A stretch of DNA of 52,815 nt from an uncultured Francisellaceae bacterium (GTDB taxonomy: Bacteria > Pseudomonadota > Gammaproteobacteria > Francisellales > CACEW01): the NCBI GenBank assembly GCA_905612315.1, contig CAJQSL010000012.1:1-52815 (forward strand), in the 5' to 3' direction. Made by a program: the position numbers and the translations under genes. Below the pieces are notes generated by a model. The model was not told the origin of the DNA and ran no database searches. It saw only the letters and a list, made by a program, of their open reading frames with translations. The first letter of the stretch is position 1. Each line of letters begins with the position of its first letter. Shown one piece after another: positions 10,691-19,674 of this stretch.

Positions 10691-11104
10691 CTATAAGGCT
10701 AAAGCGGCCATTACATCTCTGTTTTCTTGCTGCAAAATATTAAAAGTTCTACAAGCTGAATGAGTATTCATAATCTCATAAGCTATATTATTAGCTGCAA
10801 GTTCTTTTAGAATATCTTGATCTGGAAAAACCTGTTTTTCTCCAGTTCCTATAATTAAAATATTTGGTTTATTACCTGATTCTTGTATATGTTTTATAGC
10901 ATTTTTAATTATACCAGAGTTAGATTCAGATTCGGATTCAGATTCAGTAGATCCTTCAAGAGTAAACGCATCTTTATCATGCAATAAAATATCACAATTA
11001 TAAGTATCAGTGTCTATCAATAAACTTATATTTGGAGTGTATTTTCTAATGTAATTTGGGCGTATCGGTTTTTCTTGAGTAAAGTCCATAATCTTAGGTT
11101 CCAA
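10691..11104 (-). CDS. Mth938-like domain protein (DUF498 / AAMDC family)
   Basis: 137 residues. The C-terminal half NILIIGTGEKQVFPD, then MNTHSACRTFNIL, is the conserved core of the Mth938 family (bacterial relatives of mitochondrial NDUFAF3); the biochemical role is unknown. Between residues 52 and 63 there is an acidic Ser-Glu repeat (TESESESESNS) encoded by a GATTCA-type hexanucleotide tract, unusual for this family and probably a loop expansion. It converges on aroA across the TGTGGT repeat. Confidence 0.8.
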   Translation of the reverse strand: MEPKIMDFTQEKPIRPNYIRKYTPNISLLIDTDTYNCDILLHDKDAFTLEGSTESESESESNSGIIKNAIKHIQESGNKPNILIIGTGEKQVFPDQDILKELAANNIAYEIMNTHSACRTFNILQQENRDVMAALAL

Positions 11105-11226
11105 ATTTTAATATAAATGATTATAAAATTTTAAGATCTTTAGGTCTAGTTGAATAAAGTATTAATATTTAAATTATTTTACCATGACTTATGCATGCAA
11201 CTATAGCTGAGGTTTTTATCTAAAGT

Positions 11227-11243
11227 CTTAATAATTCTTTAAT
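11227..11243 (+). promoter_or_regulatory. PmrA-type box upstream of the IQ-motif protein
   Basis: CTTAAT-AATTC-TTTAAT: two half-sites with an 11 bp period, matching the PmrA consensus YTTAAK-N5-YTTAAK. A -10-like CATTAT starts at 11254, 16 bp after the start of the second half-site. This offset is shared with the other boxes in the window. The gene starts at 11300. Confidence 0.7.
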
Positions 11244-11299
11244 GTTTTTATGTCATTATTTTAATAGTTGTAATATTTTAAAGTTTAGATATAGGTGTT

Positions 11300-12895
11300 A
11301 TGGCTAAAAGAAAAAATATACAAAAGCCAAAAAAGCTAACTAGTGCCAAGAAAGCGCGCAGGAGAAATCGTGCTGCCTTAGCTATAGATAGAAGAAAGCA
11401 AGCTGCAACACTAATTCAAGCAAAACAGAGAGCTATATTTGCAAAAAATATTTCTAAAGCTGCTTTAGCTGATAGAAGAAATAACGCAGCGACTCTAATT
11501 CAATCAAAACAGAGAGCTGTATTTGCAAAAAATATTTCTAAAATAGAGCAGCAGGTGACTTTTATTCATGAAAAAGATGTTTATCTTGGCTCTTTAACCG
11601 ATAAGCAAAAAGAAATATTTATTGGGTCCTTAGAATATGCTTATAATCAAAAATATAAATTAATTCAAGATCATTTATTATCTTTACTTATTAATGATCA
11701 AATACTAAAAAGAAGAAAAGAAAACCTGCAGGAAATATCTGTAAGGGATAAAGTTTGCCAACAAATGGCAAGAGCAAGTCAGCAAAGACTCAAGAGAGTT
11801 CGTGAGATAAAAACATTATCCTACATGGCGCGGGTGTTTAATAGTAAAAAACTAGATAGCTTTTTAAAGAACTATCACTTGACTCGTATTTTAGGTATTT
11901 TATCTTTTTCCATTTATTCATTAAGATTATTAACTAATTTGTGTGTTATTGCATGTACGTTTTTAAAAAATTTTGGAAAAAGTTGTTTTTGGGGTTTATT
12001 AGGAGATCAGTGGAGCAGAAGAGGTACAAATATTTTTAATGATGCTGTATGGAGCGGAATAAACTTATTTGATTTTTTGATTTTTATTGGGCAGGTTTCT
12101 CTTTCATCAGCTCCTATTGTATTGCCTATAATAAATTTTGTTGGTTATGTTTTTGATCTATGGAATGAAATAAATGACATGAAAAAAACCATCAAAAATT
12201 ATGATAAAATATTTTACTTAACAAGAGTGGGTGCAAATAATTTACCTATAAATAGGGATATTAATGGGTTAATAGAAAAGGATAAGTTAGCAAAAATAAA
12301 TAAACATAGGCTAAGCATAGCAATAGCCGCTAATTTATTATTATTTAATTTCGCAGCCAGTATTGTTGTAATAGCTATTGTTGTAGCCGCCGTAAGTAAC
12401 CCTATAGGTCTTGGATTTGCTTTTTCTACCGTCGCGTTTTGTGCTTTAACTACTGTGTTATGTAGTCGTATAAAAGGTAGATATAATAAAGATAGAGGGT
12501 TTAGAGGAAAAATTGATAAAATAATTGGTGTAAAAGATGAAGATCTAGAGTTTAATCTATCAAGGAGTTTCAGTTGGGGGTTTAAGTTATTCAAGATTTA
12601 TATATTTGATTTAAAGTCACGCGCCAAGAAATGTTGTCCTTGTGTTTTTAGGGATAATATTGATGGGAGTCGTGCTAGGATTAGTAGTGGGGCAATCTTA
12701 TCTTTAGGATCGGTTGCAGCGCTTGTAACACTTGCTGCAACGGGTGTTTTGGCAACTTTTGCTGCTCCTGCTATTCTTGGCATTGTAGCTATTGGTGTAA
12801 TAGGGGGATATTTAATTAAAACAGGGCTTAGTAATTTAAATTTAGCAAAAACTCAAGAAACATCTCAGGGTGATGATTCTGTTCCTCTTGGTTAA
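11300..12895 (+). CDS. candidate secreted effector with basic N-terminus, two IQ-like motifs and membrane segments
   Basis: 531 residues, no family recognised. The first 33 residues are strongly basic, with clusters KRK, KPKK and KKARRRNR that resemble a nuclear-localisation signal. Residues 36-78 hold two copies of a 29-residue unit, AATLIQAKQRAIFAK and AATLIQSKQRAVFAK, which resemble the eukaryotic IQ (calmodulin-binding) motif IQxxxRxxxxK. A helical, coiled-coil-prone part follows. The second half has several hydrophobic segments (about 197-220, 250-285, 345-390, 470-515), the last rich in Gly and Ala. No signal peptide. A PmrA-type box lies 57 bp upstream. Delivery into a host cell is inference. 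Confidence 0.7.
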   Translation: MAKRKNIQKPKKLTSAKKARRRNRAALAIDRRKQAATLIQAKQRAIFAKNISKAALADRRNNAATLIQSKQRAVFAKNISKIEQQVTFIHEKDVYLGSLTDKQKEIFIGSLEYAYNQKYKLIQDHLLSLLINDQILKRRKENLQEISVRDKVCQQMARASQQRLKRVREIKTLSYMARVFNSKKLDSFLKNYHLTRILGILSFSIYSLRLLTNLCVIACTFLKNFGKSCFWGLLGDQWSRRGTNIFNDAVWSGINLFDFLIFIGQVSLSSAPIVLPIINFVGYVFDLWNEINDMKKTIKNYDKIFYLTRVGANNLPINRDINGLIEKDKLAKINKHRLSIAIAANLLLFNFAASIVVIAIVVAAVSNPIGLGFAFSTVAFCALTTVLCSRIKGRYNKDRGFRGKIDKIIGVKDEDLEFNLSRSFSWGFKLFKIYIFDLKSRAKKCCPCVFRDNIDGSRARISSGAILSLGSVAALVTLAATGVLATFAAPAILGIVAIGVIGGYLIKTGLSNLNLAKTQETSQGDDSVPLG

Positions 12896-13387
12896 AGTTC
12901 TTGTTCTGGTAGTACTACTTTTGGTGGGGTAGCAAAATGGCAGGACGGCCCAAGCGCACCTCCGTGTCCGGAGGTACTTATGGCGACTCCTGTTCGTAAT
13001 GGTAGTAACATAGGTAGTGAAGCAGAGGGTGGGGACTTGATGCTCTCTTGATCCCTGGGAGGAATCTCTTGGTCTAATCTTGCGCCCAATGTTAGGGTAA
13101 TGCGCCTGCTCCGTAAAACTTTGACTCTTTAGGGCGGGGTTAGTAACAGTTGGCAAAATTTAGTTATAGGTAGGTTTGGGAGGGTTTAGAAGAACGGAGG
13201 ATGACAGGTGATTGTTTATGTTTGTTTTCACATTAATTTAATAGTAAATGACCCAAAAGAACATTTAGGTATTTGATTTAGCCTTAAAAGGCTTTACCTA
13301 AGATTTTATATCTCGTAAGATAGCGGATATTATAAAATCAATATTGATTATAAACAAATCATAAAGGCAAAGCCGGGAGGGGATGTT
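12896..13387. other. intergenic stretch with a GC-rich tract
   Basis: About 490 bp without a convincing gene. From 12896 to about 13150 it is clearly GC-richer than its neighbours. The preceding gene's frame stays open past its TAA for 51 codons (to TGA 13049-13051), coding a Ser/Gly/Pro-rich tail, which may be a lost C-terminal extension. A 7 bp hairpin ACCTCCG/CGGAGGT lies near 12958-12975 without a T run. Short open frames on the minus strand here look like shadows. The right part is AT-rich leader ending in the ribosome site GGGAGGGG at 13375-13382. Confidence 0.4.
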
Positions 13388-14551
13388 GTGGATGAACAAA
13401 TATATCCTTTGATTTTAGACCCAATAAGCAAGCAAATATTTTTAGATCCAATCATTACTGAATGCGGACACTCTTTTGAAAAAGGCTCGATTGAGCAATG
13501 GTGTGAGCAAAATGAAGCATGTCCTATTTGTCAACAGCCCATATCTAAAAATCAAATTAGAGAAAACCTATTAATAAAGCATATAGTGGATGAACTTATA
13601 CAAAAAGATCCATTCCTTAAGAAAAAACAGTATTTTCCAGTAAAAGCCTTTATTGAAGCACTTAATGATGATGAAGATATGGCAATTGATATAATAAATT
13701 CACATCCTCATTTATTAAACAGGGTGATTCATCAAGGTAGAACGCCATTGCATATAGCCATTGAGTCTAACCAAATAGATTTAGTAAGATCATTGTTAGA
13801 GTTTGATGAGCTTGATGTTAATATCCCAACAGAGATTCCGCACCCAAATCCAGGCTCTACAGCTTATCATCTTGCAGCTAGTTTCTCAAACCAGCACTTT
13901 TTAGAGCTTTTGGTTTCCCAAGGAGCAAACGGGCAGCTACATGAGCATTTATTAACACCATTACAGGTTGCAACTCTTGCGGCATCTGCAAATAGTAGCC
14001 GATTATTATTACGAACTATAAAAAACATGGTGGAAGTTTACTTAACTAATAAGGATGTAAAAAAAAGTAAAAAAAGGCCGCCAAAGAGTACTAAAGTTTT
14101 GTTAAAGAAATTGTCTCATGCAATACAAAACAAAGACCATGATCAGTTGGGTGATTTATTAAAAATCAGGCCAAATGCACCGACTAGACCGACAAATAAC
14201 CTGCCTCAAGCTGGATATAAAAATGGCTCTGGCTCTGACTTAGGTTTAATAGATGAAGTTGTGACGTTGTTGCAAATAAATGATATACAAGGTGCAGCGA
14301 TAATATTATCAAAATATTACCAGAGTAATGGTAGTTCTAAATCATTCATGAAAGAGCTGGAATCATTAAAAAATACATTTTGTGATCAGTATGAGCAGCT
14401 TTGCGCATTATTGTTATTGGAAATAATTCCAGATGCCAAAGAGGGAGATACAGAGTTGTTATTAAAACTATTTGGCTCGAATATGATGAGTACTCCTAAT
14501 TTCTTTGATATGTTGGACAGGAGATCATCTTTTGATGAGTTAAAACCCTAA
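13388..14551 (+). CDS. U-box domain and ankyrin-repeat protein (candidate E3 ubiquitin ligase effector)
   Basis: 387 residues. GTG start with a very strong Shine-Dalgarno (GGGAGGGG) a few bases upstream. Residues about 4-75 form a U-box: YPLILDPISKQIFLDPIITE, then CGHSFEKGSIEQW and CPICQQPISK. The Cys and His residues make it partly RING-like. U-box proteins recruit host E2 enzymes, and Legionella LubX is a known example. Residues about 105-200 are ankyrin-like (GRTPLHIAIESNQIDLVRSL, then STAYHLAASFSNQHFLELLV). The C-terminal half is helical and unassigned. There is no signal peptide or membrane segment. Bacteria lack ubiquitin, so action in a host cell is inferred. No PmrA-type box was found upstream. 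Confidence 0.85.
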   Translation: MDEQIYPLILDPISKQIFLDPIITECGHSFEKGSIEQWCEQNEACPICQQPISKNQIRENLLIKHIVDELIQKDPFLKKKQYFPVKAFIEALNDDEDMAIDIINSHPHLLNRVIHQGRTPLHIAIESNQIDLVRSLLEFDELDVNIPTEIPHPNPGSTAYHLAASFSNQHFLELLVSQGANGQLHEHLLTPLQVATLAASANSSRLLLRTIKNMVEVYLTNKDVKKSKKRPPKSTKVLLKKLSHAIQNKDHDQLGDLLKIRPNAPTRPTNNLPQAGYKNGSGSDLGLIDEVVTLLQINDIQGAAIILSKYYQSNGSSKSFMKELESLKNTFCDQYEQLCALLLLEIIPDAKEGDTELLLKLFGSNMMSTPNFFDMLDRRSSFDELKP

Positions 14552-14559
14552 GAGCTATT

Positions 14560-15336
14560 CTAAAAATTATCTTTTAATTTACGAAGTTTTGTAAAACTAG
14601 CTAAAGAGTCTCCTTGAGTTTCCAAAGCTTTTTGCAGCTTAATATCATCACATCTTAAAAATAGATTAATTAATTTTTCTTGTTTTATGTTAGATGGTAA
14701 AGATGGAGTATTATTTTCTCTAAGATTTTTAATATGATTTATATAATCTTTAATGTCCTGATCAGCTGGCAGGATAGATTCTGCAAATTTTAAGTTGTTT
14801 AAAGTATACTCATGCGCGCAGTATATATTAGTGTTATCCGTAAGAGATAAGATTTTATAAAGCGAGCTTTGCATTTGTGCAGCTGACCCTTCAAATAATC
14901 TGCCACATCCTCCAGAAAAAAGCGTATCGCCACAAAATAAAACTGGTACATCTATAGTGTTATTAGAAAAATAAGCAATATGATCTAGAGTGTGTCCAGG
15001 AACATCTAAAACTTTAAAAGAGATATTTAAATTGTCTAGGTTTACCAAATTATTATTTTGCTCACTAACAATATTATCTATCTCCTTAATTTTTGGATTA
15101 TTAGGGCCAAAAACTATAGATTTGTGCTCCTTTTTCAGCTCACTTACGCCGCCTGTATGATCCCAATGATGATGGGTTATTAGAATGTAAGTAAGATTAA
15201 GCTTGTTTTTGTTTAAAAAATTATTTACAGGTTTTGCGTCACCAGGGTCAATAATACAAGCATCTTTAGTTTTAGAATTGTAAATTATCCAAAAGTAATT
15301 GTTATCAAAAGCTGGTATTGGGTGTATTTCTATCAT
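14560..15336 (-). CDS. gloB: hydroxyacylglutathione hydrolase (glyoxalase II)
   Basis: 258 residues, normal length. Hydrolyses S-lactoylglutathione to D-lactate and glutathione, completing methylglyoxal detoxification. The metallo-beta-lactamase metal motif THHHWDHTGG is at residues 54-63; further ligands are in VPGHTLDH and CGDTLFSGGCGRLFEG, and HEYTL carries the glutathione-site region. Divergent from the methyltransferase/rnhA/dnaQ genes, as in E. coli. Confidence 0.94.
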   Translation of the reverse strand: MIEIHPIPAFDNNYFWIIYNSKTKDACIIDPGDAKPVNNFLNKNKLNLTYILITHHHWDHTGGVSELKKEHKSIVFGPNNPKIKEIDNIVSEQNNNLVNLDNLNISFKVLDVPGHTLDHIAYFSNNTIDVPVLFCGDTLFSGGCGRLFEGSAAQMQSSLYKILSLTDNTNIYCAHEYTLNNLKFAESILPADQDIKDYINHIKNLRENNTPSLPSNIKQEKLINLFLRCDDIKLQKALETQGDSLASFTKLRKLKDNF

Positions 15337-15451
15337 TATTTATGTATCTAATATTTTAAGCATATTTTTAATATATTAGGATAGAATAGAGGTTAAAAGA
15401 TAGCTAAACTAAATTATATATAAAAAATTGAGTAAAAATAAGTGAAAGTTA

Positions 15452-16246
15452 GTGATAGAAGATAAGGGCGAAAGATTAATACAGCGCCAGTTAGACTTTT
15501 TTTTAGTAAAAGAGCAGCAAGTTATAGATGATATTTTATCTAAACAGTTCGGATATTTTTTGTTGCACTTTAATAGATTTAATTGTGTAGACACCAGTAC
15601 ATGCAAGATCCCACACCAATTTGGTTATTCGCGCCAATTACAATTTGCAACCGATATCTGCGGTCTAGCTAATCAATTACCTATAGCTTCTGAGTCTGTA
15701 GATTTATTAGTGATGCCACACATTCTAGGAGCAATTGATCATCAAGGACTATTATTAGCAGAAGCTTATAGAGTATTGCGCAATGACGGAATGTTTATTC
15801 TTACCGAGTTTAACGGATGGAGGGCGAAATCGCATAAGCTATGGCAAGAATTAAACAAAAAAGTACCGCAATCAATAAATCAACCAATAGTAAAAAAATC
15901 ACTTAAAAATAGGATTTTAAAATCTAAAGCAAGCTTATCGCAATTGATGAGCTTACAAAATAGGATATTTCAGGTAGAACAATTTGGGTTTGAAGTAGTT
16001 AAAAAGATTAGTTTCCCATTAATTTTACCTAGCAAAGATATAGGGTTCAAGCAGCAACAATGGTATCATAAGTTCACTACAGATTCGAGCGGATTGGCTG
16101 CAAGTGTTTGTTTAGGGTATGTGTTATTACTAAAAAAAAGTGTTAGTGAACTAACGCCTATTAAACCTAGATGGAATAGAGTCAAAGCTGTAGTAGATCC
16201 GTTAATTAAAAAAGTAGAACCAGTGCAAAAAAAGGTTAAAAAATGA
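15452..16246 (+). CDS. YafS-like SAM-dependent methyltransferase
   Basis: 264 residues from a GTG start. The fold is class I methyltransferase (type 11): [20 protein letters not shown] corresponds to the acidic and post-I motifs, then [17 protein letters not shown] and [17 protein letters not shown]. The Gly-rich motif I is weak here. Its place between gloB and rnhA is that of E. coli yafS, which supports the assignment; the substrate is unknown. It overlaps rnhA by four bases (ATGA), so the two are translationally coupled. Confidence 0.8.
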   Translation: MIEDKGERLIQRQLDFFLVKEQQVIDDILSKQFGYFLLHFNRFNCVDTSTCKIPHQFGYSRQLQFATDICGLANQLPIASESVDLLVMPHILGAIDHQGLLLAEAYRVLRNDGMFILTEFNGWRAKSHKLWQELNKKVPQSINQPIVKKSLKNRILKSKASLSQLMSLQNRIFQVEQFGFEVVKKISFPLILPSKDIGFKQQQWYHKFTTDSSGLAASVCLGYVLLLKKSVSELTPIKPRWNRVKAVVDPLIKKVEPVQKKVKK

Positions 16247-16695
16247 AAAAAATTGTAATACATACGGATGGCGGCTGTCGCGGAAACCCCGGCGTTGGTG
16301 GTTGGGGGGTTGTGATAGAGTATGTAGATAAATCACAAAAGAAAGTTAAAAAAACATTACACGGCAGCGAAAAAGACACAACGAACAATAGAATGGAGCT
16401 AACTGCAGCTATAAAGGCCTTGGATGCTTTGAAAGAAAAATGTAAAGTTGAGCTTTACACTGATTCTAAATATGTGCAACAAGGAATTTCCCAGTGGATA
16501 GCATCTTGGAAATCAAAAGGCTGGAAAAATGCAGCTAAAAAGCCTGTTAAAAATAAAGATTTGTGGCAAGAGCTAGATGAGATTGTACAAAAACATGATG
16601 TTAGCTGGCACTGGGTCAAGGGCCATAGTGGACATGCTGGAAATGACGAAGCGGATCAATTAGCAAATGAAGCTATGGATAAGATGAAGGTATAG
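16243..16695 (+). CDS. rnhA: ribonuclease HI
   Basis: 150 residues. Degrades RNA in RNA-DNA hybrids. The four acidic catalytic residues are present: Asp in [11 protein letters not shown], Glu in NRMELTA, Asp in LYTDSKYV and Asp in NDEADQLA. The handle region with [20 protein letters not shown] is of the E. coli type. Overlaps the upstream methyltransferase gene by four bases; dnaQ starts three bases after its stop. Confidence 0.96.
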   Translation: MKKIVIHTDGGCRGNPGVGGWGVVIEYVDKSQKKVKKTLHGSEKDTTNNRMELTAAIKALDALKEKCKVELYTDSKYVQQGISQWIASWKSKGWKNAAKKPVKNKDLWQELDEIVQKHDVSWHWVKGHSGHAGNDEADQLANEAMDKMKV

Positions 16696-16698
16696 ATT

Positions 16699-17421
16699 AT
16701 GCAAGATAATGAAAATCTAAGACAAGTAATCTTAGATACGGAAACAACGGGTTTAGATCCTAACTCAGGTCATAGAGTTATAGAGATAGGATGTGTAGAG
16801 ATGATAGATAGGAGGCTTACTGGAAATACCCTGCATTTTTATTTTAATATAGATAGACAAATAGATGCTCAAGCCGTCGCTATACACGGGATAACTAATG
16901 AGTTTCTAGAAGATAAACCTAAATTTTTCGATAAAGTTGAAGAGATCATCGCTTTTTTGAATAATGCTGAAGTTTTAATTCATAATGCCCCATTTGATGT
17001 CAGGTTTTTAGAAGCTGAATTTGCAAGATTGCCTGAAAAATCAGCTTTTCATAAGGCAAAATTATCTCGCTACACTAAGATTATTGATACTCTTGTAATA
17101 GCAAAAAAGATGCATCCTCGGCAGCGTAATTCTTTAGATGCTTTATGTAAAAGATATAAAGTAGATAACACTCATAGATCATTGCACGGAGCACTTCTGG
17201 ATTCGCAAATTCTAGCTCAAGTTTATCTGGCGATGACAGGAGGGCAGATTAGTTTATTTGGACAAGATAATAATAAAAACAATAAGGCTAATAAATTATT
17301 ATCTAAAGAAACAAAAGAGAAGTTTAATTTGTCTAAATTAGATTTATCAAAACTAAAAATTATAGAATTATCTGATAATATAAAAAAAGATCATAAAAAT
17401 TATGTTGAAAAATTATGTTAA
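16699..17421 (+). CDS. dnaQ: DNA polymerase III epsilon subunit (proofreading exonuclease)
   Basis: 240 residues. 3'-5' exonuclease of the replicase core. Exo I is LDTETTGLDP, Exo II IHNAPFDVRFLE and Exo III RSLHGALLDSQI, the HxxxxD (DEDDh) type. The linker carries a sliding-clamp binding motif, GQISLFG (about residues 191-197). The tail is Lys-rich and expected to bind the alpha subunit. Third gene of the yafS-like/rnhA/dnaQ run. Confidence 0.94.
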   Translation: MQDNENLRQVILDTETTGLDPNSGHRVIEIGCVEMIDRRLTGNTLHFYFNIDRQIDAQAVAIHGITNEFLEDKPKFFDKVEEIIAFLNNAEVLIHNAPFDVRFLEAEFARLPEKSAFHKAKLSRYTKIIDTLVIAKKMHPRQRNSLDALCKRYKVDNTHRSLHGALLDSQILAQVYLAMTGGQISLFGQDNNKNNKANKLLSKETKEKFNLSKLDLSKLKIIELSDNIKKDHKNYVEKLC

Positions 17422-17434
17422 AAAATTATAGTTT

Positions 17435-18424
17435 ATGAAAAGAAATCTAACAGACAAACAAAAGCGCCAACAGCAAGCATATAGCGATGAACAAGAAGGC
17501 CAACATGGATTAGTTATAACTAATTTTGGGCAAACAGTTTTATTGGCCGATGATAATTCTCAATTAATAGAATCGAATATTAGAAAACATGTTGGGGCAG
17601 TTGTAACTGGTGATAATGTTCTATTTCAAAAAGAAGGTGATCTATCTGTTATAGTAAAATGTTTGCCAAGAGATAACTTACTTAAGCGCCCCGATAAATA
17701 TAAAGGTGAGAAGTTAATAGCGGCTAATATTGATCAGGTTTTAGTAGTTATTTCAAATGATCCTGAGCCTGATTTATATAGTTTAGATAGATACCTTGTC
17801 GCAATGAAAGAGTATAATATTCCAGTTGTGATTCTTTTTCATAAGCAGGATTTAGCATCGCCTATTTTAAAATTTTCTGATAAAGATAAAAATTTAGAAA
17901 TAAAATTAACTTTAGATGAAGTGATTTTATATTATAAAAATTTAGGTTATGAGTGTATAAAGACATCTATTTATAACAACCCTACGGGTATAAGTGAGCT
18001 AGCTAATATTTTAAAAAATAAAGTAAATATTTTGTTAGGCTTAAGTGGGGCAGGAAAATCATCATTATTAAATGCTGTTACTGATTCTAATAGAGCTATT
18101 GTTGGTGAGCTATCTTCTCAAAATAAAAAAGGTAAGCATACTACATCTGCAACAACTCTATACCCACTGGGATCTGGCTCAAAAGAAGGATTCTTAATAG
18201 ACTCACCTGGAATTAGAAGATTTGGCCTTTGGCATATAGATAAAGACAAGATTTTAACAGGCTTTATAGAGCTTGGGAAAGCTGGTGCTAATTGTAAATT
18301 TAGGAATTGCAAGCATGATAATAAGGCCCAAGGGTGTGCAGTACAAGATTTGGTTAAAAGCTCTTGTGCCATGGCTGAGTTAAGATTAAGGCACTATTTT
18401 AGAATTATCAATGAGATTAGGTGA
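17435..18424 (+). CDS. rsgA: ribosome small subunit-dependent GTPase A
   Basis: 329 residues. A circularly permuted GTPase that checks late 30S maturation. An OB fold at the N-terminus is followed by the GTPase motifs in permuted order: G4-like HKQDL (about 137), G1 GLSGAGKSS (about 205) and G3 DSPGIR. A zinc finger follows (CKFRNCKHDNKAQGCAV). The G4 Asn is replaced by His and the G1 motif reads GLSGAGKS rather than the usual GQSGVGKS. Confidence 0.94.
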   Translation: MKRNLTDKQKRQQQAYSDEQEGQHGLVITNFGQTVLLADDNSQLIESNIRKHVGAVVTGDNVLFQKEGDLSVIVKCLPRDNLLKRPDKYKGEKLIAANIDQVLVVISNDPEPDLYSLDRYLVAMKEYNIPVVILFHKQDLASPILKFSDKDKNLEIKLTLDEVILYYKNLGYECIKTSIYNNPTGISELANILKNKVNILLGLSGAGKSSLLNAVTDSNRAIVGELSSQNKKGKHTTSATTLYPLGSGSKEGFLIDSPGIRRFGLWHIDKDKILTGFIELGKAGANCKFRNCKHDNKAQGCAVQDLVKSSCAMAELRLRHYFRIINEIR

Positions 18425-18459
18425 TGTGCTCTTGCAATATCTCAAATAAAAACTGATAA

Positions 18460-18574
18460 TATAGACAAGCTAAACCAAACACCGATCACCCTTGTTGCGA
18501 GGCTACTTTGATGCAATCTCGTACGCAGCATGTATCGATTTGTAAAAATTGATAAATTTAAATGGTTTGTCTAC
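18460..18574. repeat. MITE-like dispersed repeat with inverted ends
   Basis: About 115 bp bounded by TATAGACAAGCTAAACCA on the left and an inverted TGGTTTGTCTACA on the right. The core TTGTTGCGAGGCTACTTTG and GCAATCTCGTACGCAGCATG is shared with copies at 39909-40130 and 52190-52530. No open reading frame. It lies between rsgA and the rhodanese gene. Confidence 0.7.
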
Positions 18575-18624
18575 ATTTCATCTTAAATTTACAGATTAAA
18601 ATTTAAATTGGGTTTAAATTAATT

Positions 18625-19119
18625 ATGGATTTTTCACATTTCTTATCAGAGCACATTATCTATGTTATTGCATTTTTAGTTTTACTTATCTCTTACACCA
18701 TAGTAGAGATAAAAGTTAGTAAAGCTGCAGGTTTTAGACTAAGCATTAAAGATAGCGTTAACTTGTTAAATCAAAAAAACACGCTGGTTTTTGATTTAAG
18801 ATCCGCCAAAGATTTTCAAAAAGGGCATATAGCTCAAGCTAGAAACATATCAAAACTAGATTTATTAAATAAAGCTAGAAATATGATAAAAAATAAAGAT
18901 AGCAATGTGTTATTAATTTGTGAAAAAGATTCACTCAGCACAGAAGCTGCTTCTAGTCTTCACAAAAAAGGTTTTAAAAACATTAAATTCATAGGTGGCG
19001 GCATGCACGCTTGGTTAAAAGAGCAAATGCCAGTTTCTAAAGGCTCAGCAATAGCATCTACTAAGAAAAAAGAATCTAAAAAGAAAAAATCTGCAGTTAT
19101 TGCAAGCGCAAAACGGTGA
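18625..19119 (+). CDS. membrane-anchored rhodanese-like protein (YibN-like)
   Basis: 164 residues. A single transmembrane segment (about 8-28) is followed by a rhodanese domain: LVFDLRSAKDFQKGHIAQA, the active-site loop with Cys in LLICEKDSLS, and KNIKFIGGGMHAWL. The active-site loop is CEKDSLS rather than CxxGxRS, so sulfurtransferase activity is plausible but unproven. The tail is Lys-rich. Gene order rhodanese-secB-gpsA matches E. coli yibN-grxC-secB-gpsA, but grxC is missing. Confidence 0.85.
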   Translation: MDFSHFLSEHIIYVIAFLVLLISYTIVEIKVSKAAGFRLSIKDSVNLLNQKNTLVFDLRSAKDFQKGHIAQARNISKLDLLNKARNMIKNKDSNVLLICEKDSLSTEAASSLHKKGFKNIKFIGGGMHAWLKEQMPVSKGSAIASTKKKESKKKKSAVIASAKR

Positions 19120-19170
19120 TTATTTTTTAAATAATAGTTATAAAAAAACAATTAAAATAGGAGTATAAAG

Positions 19171-19656
19171 ATGGCAAAAGATAAAGCAAAAGGTAAAGCA
19201 GAAGAGCAAAACAAAGAGCAAGATCAAGAGCAGCAGTTAAACATATTAAAACTTTATGTGCAAAATGCATCTATTGAAGTTCCAAATGTCAAAACCATAT
19301 TCGCTGGAAATTGGACTCCAGATTTAAATATATCAGTAAGCACTAAAACTGATAACCTAGAAGAAGATAATACTTATAATATAGCTTTAACTGTAAAGTG
19401 CGAAGTTAAAAGTAATAAAGAGGTTGCATTTGTAGTCGATGTTACGCAATGTGGTATATTTAGTATTCCTGATGCCGATGAAAAAGCAATGCAGCATGTT
19501 TTGGGTGTTTTTTGTCCAAATGTTTTATATCCTTATTTAAGAGAAGTTGTTACAGATGTTGTTATGAAAGCAGGTTTTCCCCAGTTGGCTTTAGCGCCTA
19601 TTAATTTCGAGATGATGCTAGAACAAACTGATAAGCAACCAGAAACCAAGCAATAA
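19171..19656 (+). CDS. secB: protein-export chaperone SecB
   Basis: 161 residues. Tetrameric chaperone that delivers unfolded precursors to SecA. The SecB core is clear: LYVQNASIEVPNVKTIF, VAFVVDVTQCGIF, LGVFCPNVLYPYLREVVTDV and the region FPQLALAPINFEMM. The N-terminal 25 residues are a charged extension rich in Lys, Glu and Gln. GGAG lies before the ATG. gpsA follows after 18 bp. Confidence 0.95.
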   Translation: MAKDKAKGKAEEQNKEQDQEQQLNILKLYVQNASIEVPNVKTIFAGNWTPDLNISVSTKTDNLEEDNTYNIALTVKCEVKSNKEVAFVVDVTQCGIFSIPDADEKAMQHVLGVFCPNVLYPYLREVVTDVVMKAGFPQLALAPINFEMMLEQTDKQPETKQ

Positions 19657-19674
19657 AATTATTGAGGGTGAGGG

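Noticed and set aside
12842..13156. Minus-strand frames of 65-104 codons in the GC-rich tract
   Set aside because: Mutually overlapping, no ribosome site, no recognisable domain; explained by higher GC with fewer stops.
16066..16263. Minus-strand frame at the methyltransferase/rnhA junction
   Set aside because: Antisense to two conserved overlapping genes; AT-rich, Phe/Leu-rich shadow.
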